Source of the DNA: Isoetes taiwanensis
Lineage: Eukaryota > Streptophyta > Lycopodiopsida > Isoetales > Isoetaceae
Assembly (NCBI GenBank): GCA_021234155.1
Contig: JAJEKV010000066.1
Coordinates: 4,304,537 to 4,368,536 of the forward strand
DNA length: 64,000 nt
Direction of reading: 5' to 3'
Position 1 is the stretch's first letter. Each line of letters starts with the position of its first letter. Both the position numbers and the translations under genes were made by a program. Below, piece by piece: positions 58,481-64,000 of this stretch. The notes beneath the pieces are model-generated. The model saw nothing but the letters and a program-made list of their open reading frames with translations, was not told the origin of the DNA and did not search any database.

Positions 58481-60901
58481 ATTTCATTTTTTAATGTCCC
58501 CTTTTGTGGTATCTATCAAGTGATTATTAATGTTCTTTGTCATTAGCTCACAACATTTTATGAGGACAACCTTCGTGGCATTAGATTATAAATTTCAACT
58601 TACGATTCTCTCATAATATTACATGACACTCGCTTATAATATTACATAACTTTGATCACAATTTTTGTAAATGCAAAGATTATAAATTTCACTAATGCGC
58701 ATTGCTACAGGTTTAAAAAGCTTGCAATTTAAGCTCCACATGACACATATACCGGTTAACACAAAAACTTATGTTGCCTATCTTGCTAGAACTTGCAACT
58801 AACAATATTTGTTAAATGCAGGAAAAAGATGACAAAATTCTTTGCTAATTTTCAATTCAAAGGCATGAGTTTAATCTTGTACCTAAGACGACGTTCAATA
58901 AGGACCTATCCAATACCACATTGATATCTCACTCAATATCTTAAACAAAATGAATCTTAAGCCTAGAATGACAACTTCTATAATCCCTCGCTTTTCTCAA
59001 TGAACAATTATTTTACTTGCAAACTCTTGCATATAGAGTAAGCTAACCTTAAGATCTACGACAACTACAAAAATCGTGGCTCAAAGCAAGAAAAACCCAC
59101 TATAGACATGTTGAATTGCGATGGACACCAAAATACAAACAAAAGAGTTCTCACAATAAAGTGTAAACTCTAAGCAAGAAATAACCCGTCCACAATTTAC
59201 TATGCCATGAGCATGCAACCTCCCTTGGGACAGCTCACTCCTGTACACAACATAATTTATAAATTGTGCCATTAGAAATTGAGAAGCAAAATGTACCTCT
59301 CCTCTTGTTCCGGCATCAACCTACGAAGACGCTCTCTTTCTTGGAGCTCCAGAAACTTTTCCCGACTAAGAGGTCTCTCATTGCAGGCCTACATGCTGGC
59401 ATAAGGCCACTGAGTCTCACAAGAAGTCACAGTTATATGACTACAAAATGAACTTCACCTCAGAAAAACTGGACGCAGAATCTCCAATGTGATACATTAG
59501 CTGTGCATGGATGCTCCAACAAAGAAAGGAGGCATCAATGGTGAAATACCATATGGTACTGGAGTATCGTATCTTCCATACATTCCATCACCATATCCAA
59601 GGTAGTGATTAGGGCAGGTGAGAGAAGATTTGTAGGATATCAAAGGTTTAGAGTAGGTAAAGAGTTCCAAAAGACTCAACTAGTTCAAAGTAATAGCAAA
59701 ACACAATCGATACTTGATAACTAGTATGTAAAATCATCTTAAATTAGAATATTGACAATGTATACTTAAAAGTCACCTCCTAAACTAGTAATAATTTCAA
59801 GAAACTAGTGTAAGACATAGTTAGTATAACAACTATGATCAAACTAGTAGTGATATTACAAAACCATCCAAGTCATCTAGTTTTTATTGACATTATGATT
59901 TGCATGTGTAAAAAACCACCCTTATGATTATGAATGCGATTTAATTTTTGTGGGCCTTGTGGTAATTTTTAGGGGTTGGATTAAATTTCAAGGTCAATAT
60001 ATCATGGGAGTTTTAGGCCATCCTATGAACATAGATGTCATCCCCCCTTCTTACAAGTGAATCCCCAGGATGACCATTGGCGGCCAACTCTAGTGCTCAG
60101 TCAACACTCCAAAATAGAATGTTCATAAAAGTAAGAGAAGCGGGAAGGTGCCATTCGTGCACCTTCCTTTAGCGGTGGTTGGGTGACATATGTATAGTAA
60201 GATATTGGTATACCAACATATGTATAGTGCCATCTTATGCATCTTACTTTTAGATCATTAGTAAGGTGATGTGGGCTTCCTCTCATTATAGTAAGATATA
60301 TGTAAACTAAGCATAGTTACAAAACATATAGTAATATGACCATACCTATATAAAGTTGTAGACGTTTGTGATCTACGGGTGCATATGTGTAAGATATTAC
60401 ACAAAATTCCATAAGATACGTAGTAAGTTATACATGTTTGTAGTATACTTCATATTATATCAAGGAATGCTTTAGTTGTTGTCGTAAAGATTAATATAAA
60501 ATATCAAATAAATCTTATGTAATGAGATATCATTAATAAATAGTTCTAATTTAGTATATTCCTAAATTGTTGAATGTTATTTGAATGGAATCCTCTAGGA
60601 AACAACAAAAGAGACGTATAATCCTCTTGGAAAAAACAAAAAGGGGCATCAAGGATTTAAAAGAACTAAAACTTCAGTCAATTTCCTTCCTCCCATGGGC
60701 CTCACTAGCAAATCTAAATCAGTGAAAGATTGGTGCATAGGTTCAATTCCCATCTCCTCATATAATCTCTAAACCACGGAAGATATATCGCATACATAAA
60801 GATAAAATCTCCTCCACTAGCTTCACTACATAAAACGGATCAACAACCTAGCTACTTTATTATATGATGGCTATATCATAGAGACATTAGCTTCTCCTCA
60901 A
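58481..60901. other. Unassigned interval with possible minus-strand exons
   Basis: On the minus strand, 59380-59293 reads ACNERPLSREKFLELQERER then LRRLMPEQEER, bounded by TGTAG and GAGAG|GTAC, which look like splice sites. 59620-59500 reads YLGYGDGMYGRYDTPVPYG. These look like exons of a decayed or spliced gene, but I cannot join or name them. The rest is AT-rich DNA, with ATATGTATAGT words around 60185-60310. Confidence 0.25.
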
Positions 60902-62415
60902 ATGGCTTCATCGAGTGCCCCCATTGATGGCCCATCTATCTTCTCCTATAATTCCAGCTTTACAAACTTTAGCATCTTTTTTGGGGGGGGGTTCAATTTT
61001 ATGTGTTCAATTCTCCCTCCTACAAATTCCAACTTGAACATATCTTCCTATGTTATGGAGTCAACCATCTACTTCGTTTGTACAACAAGCTTGCCATATC
61101 ATGGACCACATTCTCACCAAATGGCTTTGCCATATTACTCAAAAGCCACGCTAGTCGCATCGGTGTCCCATATTCTTTGGTCTAAATTTCAAGCAGCTTG
61201 AGACCACATTCTTGTGGCTCTAGCTCTCGTCCATCCTTGCCACATAACCACTTTCGAAGGTCTAACACCTAGTGTCTAAGTGTAGCCTAATATAGGTATA
61301 TAATTAGGCAATAGATGCTCTATGATATGAAAATGATCTTTGCATATGCTCAATCATGGCCCTAGCCTTTTGGACTAAATTCAAAAAAAACAAAAGAGCG
61401 GCTATTCTTGTCAAGAATATGATAGTTGGGTTGTTAAATTTCGGTAGGGTTAATTAAGGCTTCGACATCACTTAAACAACTAAAGGAATGCTAACACTAG
61501 GTAAATAAGTAAAAATTATCAACATATTATGACATGGTACACTTCCCAAACATGAATGTTGTTAAGCAGTTTGATCCATATTTCCCTTGTTTACACTCTA
61601 GTGGGTCCCTAAGTAAACAAGAGAAAGTTGTTCCAAGCAGCCTCCCATGTAACAAAATCGTCAAACCGTACAAGAAATCTCATTTTTCCACAGCATCAAG
61701 TGTGTTGGCAATAGCAGCATACGTTCAACCATGGCTCATGCCTTTTGGAGTAGATTGTCACATTCCCAAGAAGCACCTCTCAAGTGTCACATTTAGAAAG
61801 AGTGGCTATTCTCATCAACATAACTATAATTGGATCGTTTTAATATCTACCTTTAATTTTGGGTGGGTGCGGCCACACCTCTTACAGCAATAAAGGGAAT
61901 GTTATTTGCATGATTGATACGTGGTGCACTTCCCAACCATTATATTGTTAGGGTACGATGTTTGATCCAGTGTTCCCTTATTTACTTTGATTGATATATA
62001 GGACATGGTCATGTTTAAATAAGCATACGATAACAAGAAATCTAATAAGTCCACAAAAATGTGGTGTATTTTTTATTTATTATTTTGACGTGGCTTTAAC
62101 ATGACAAATACGTGGATATACCATAGATAGCCCATGGTTTAAACATGACTGAGACTGATAAAATTTATGGGGCTAGTGGTCCACAAAGGAAAGGTGTCCC
62201 TTCCAAACAGTCTGTCATGTAATAAAATCACCAAAACGTACAAGAAATCTCATTCTGTCACAACAGCAAGTGTCTTAGGAGCTAGTGGCAAAGAGCATAT
62301 CTGAGAATGCAGACTAGACAAAGATGGAGGTCCACTTGCTGGGGCATCCCAAGCTCATAATCTAGCCCCATTTCATGAATCTGCTATGCTTTCAAGACTC
62401 CTTCCAATTTACTCC
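60902..62415 (+). repeat. Older diverged copy of the BBX upstream region, gene absent
   Basis: Blocks match 47069-48780 in order: TGGCCCATCTA, CTTTACAAACTTTAGCATCTTT, CCGTACAAGAAATCTCATTTT (twice, as in copies 1 and 2), CTTTAACATGACAAATACGT, and ATTTCATGAATCTGCTAT. Homology stops just before the BBX start codon. The SINE-like insert is absent. The TATA-like box is mutated. Confidence 0.85.
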
Positions 62416-63395
62416 AATGCGATGAGAACTAGGTATTGCATGAACAATCCATCAATTAGTATCATTTTTATGGAAGAAAATCTGCTCAACTTGTCTAGAT
62501 AAACAAACGGCTCATCCATTTCTCTTAAAAATTTAGTAGAATTTACCTCACAATAACCCATTAGATGTTTGTCTCGTTGCGCAGTTTCTCTCTCATTAAC
62601 ATGCTTTGAACCACTTTACCTTGATTGACTTTAAAGGAGTGAAAATTCACTTCAACAATATCTGTTATTTGATCAACATAATTGAGACCACTTATGGACA
62701 CTATCAATGACGTAAAAATACTATCTATCTAATGGTTGATTGTCCTAGCAGAAGCTTGACTTTTTTGCTCAAAGCATGTTGCAATAGCACCATAAAATGT
62801 AACTGTGCTTTGATCGATGTGCACGACTAAAAATTTTTGTCTATATGCCCACATTGATGTGTAGAATCTTGCTATAAAAATTAAGAACAATCAATAATAT
62901 TGAAATGGCAAAATGTACTAACAGAAACTACAACTTTGTTTTTTGAGGAATGGAGTAAAACTGCAAAATACCTTCTTTGAACAACCAAGAGCTACATTAT
63001 GGTCATCTGCTGGAATTTCACACCCTTCGACGAGCAGGAGGAGGAAAATCTAGGAAGTTTAACAAATAATGGAAATTTAGAAATTTGTTAAATACATATT
63101 ATAAGTTGCTAAGTTCTTAAGTTGATATGGGAAGAAGGTGAAAACAATAATAGGGTGTTGAATTTGTTTCCCCATCTAGGACACCAACCCCATATAATAT
63201 CACCATAGCCAAAAATCAAAACTTGCGCTAAAATTTCATCTTCAATATGTACCAAAATAACAGGGGGTTCCAGGGGTATTTGATATGGATGTAAAAATAA
63301 CAATTCTTGAAACCACTGAAACCATAGTCCATATATCCCTAAAACAATTGAATGGGTTGTTATAAAAAAAACGTAGATTCAAGATAAAAAAATAA
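62416..63395. other. Unassigned interval
   Basis: On the minus strand, 63030-62968 reads VEGCEIPADDHNVALGCSKK, ending at a GTATTT donor-like site. 63303-63109 is an open frame of 64 residues containing LIFGYGDIIWGW. Either could be an exon of an unknown gene. The resemblance of GYGDIIWG to GYGDGMYG at about 59590 may mean related fragments. Not identified. Confidence 0.2.
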
Positions 63396-63620
63396 TCACA
63401 TTAGTGGTTAAAGTAGTCTTATTACGACATTGAGTTATTTTGGTAGAGGTTCGAGCCCCCGTATTTCATATCCTAAAATCTTAGGCAAAGCCTACTGCTA
63501 AGGTTTTTCCCTCGAAAACCCTTCGGGGCGGGGGTTTTTTAATCCTGTCAGTAATACGCTTGCTGCTCTCTTTTTGTTTGGGTCCCATAGACCAATTGGT
63601 CTCTGTGGACGCTAAAAAAC
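63396..63620 (+). mobile_element. SINE-like tRNA-derived unit
   Basis: TTAGTGGTTAAAGTAG (63401 on) resembles a pol III A-box region. GGTTCGAGCCC (63448-63458) is a good B box at tRNA-like distance. Downstream there is a GGGGCGGGGGTTTTTT block and a T-rich tail (TATTCTTATTCTATTC). A partial second GAGGTTCGA...CCTTAGGCGAAA block follows at 63642-63680. No complete tRNA cloverleaf forms. Confidence 0.4.
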
Positions 63621-63741
63621 CTATTCTTATTCTATTCTTATAGAGGTTCGATATTCCCTCAAAACCTTAGGCGAAATCGTATTTCATATTTCAAAATCAT
63701 AGGCGCCTCCAATCATAAATGACTATAAGCTTAAATGAGAG

Positions 63742-64000
63742 GTGCCTGTAAGCCCCAACATATGATGCGGGTAGGTAGGATCGGACGAATCCGACGATCG
63801 TGGTAGTCTAGGGTGCATCTCGTTTTAGAATATGTGGCAAAATACTTGTAAATCAAGTATAGGATCATCCCCTTGCAAGGGACCTTCAAATCAAATATGG
63901 GGGTCCCACACCCTCCTTGAGCACCGCCACCATGCTCCAACGAAGAATGTGGTGTGAAGAAGAGGAGAATTTCATCCCTTCATCTAGACCATTAAAATAA
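63742..64000 (-). repeat. Inverted copy of the 30190 dispersed repeat
   Basis: The reverse complement of this stretch matches 30190-30450, from TTATTTTAATGGTCTAGATG to GTTGGGGCTT. It runs off the right edge of the window, so its true extent is unknown. Confidence 0.85.

Noticed and set aside
63401-63470. Functional tRNA gene
   Set aside because: A and B box words are present but no cloverleaf or acceptor stem can be drawn; SINE-like is the better call. The same applies to 48344-48385.

Overview
This is a repeat-dominated nuclear window from a land plant. The evidence is plant-type L1-like LINEs with a zf-RVT zinc-binding C-terminus, a long-LTR Ty3/gypsy element, a TRIM with an initiator-Met-tRNA primer site, and a double B-box (BBX) gene with plant domain spacing. 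The two BBX introns are only 60 and 67 nt. Introns that short are common in Selaginella-type lycophytes and rare in seed plants, so a seedless plant is my best guess, at low confidence.

Layout. 1-2610: GC-rich tandem repeat (unit about 1.05-1.09 kb), cut off by a pure (AT)53 tract. 2864-13322: a long-LTR retroelement (1.3-kb LTRs) with no recognisable pol. 13323-15240: unassigned DNA. 15244-21346: decayed DNA-transposon territory, with a minus-strand transposase relic carrying a WNFFGSNHGKGEHDG motif and a TIR-like terminus at 21334-21346. 21530-28128: two plus-strand LINEs, one nearly full length and one 5'-truncated. 28129-35842: minisatellites, an unrecognised multi-exon gene relic (30482-33345) and a possible small two-exon gene (34371-34729). 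35843-46360: a Ty3/gypsy element with 1.9-kb LTRs and CCATC target duplications; its 3' LTR contains a 322-bp MITE. 47026-55951: a 4.46-kb tandem duplication carrying a BBX gene, a TRIM, a 574-bp TIR element and a SINE-like unit in each copy. 60902-62415: an older diverged copy of the BBX upstream region without the gene. 63396-64000: a SINE-like unit and an inverted copy of the 30190 repeat.

The only convincing host gene is the BBX gene at 48801-49368. Its tandem copy (53265-53835) has a premature stop.

Two observations stand out. First, the first 13 bases of the 322-bp MITE's inverted repeat recur exactly about 85 bp upstream of the decayed transposase. With the 4-bp target duplications of the MITEs, this suggests an autonomous/non-autonomous transposon pair. 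Second, differences between recent repeat copies (tandem duplication, gypsy LTR pair) fall mainly at CAG/CTG/CGG sites and homopolymers. That looks like methylation-linked long-read consensus error, so some frameshifts and stops here may not be real.
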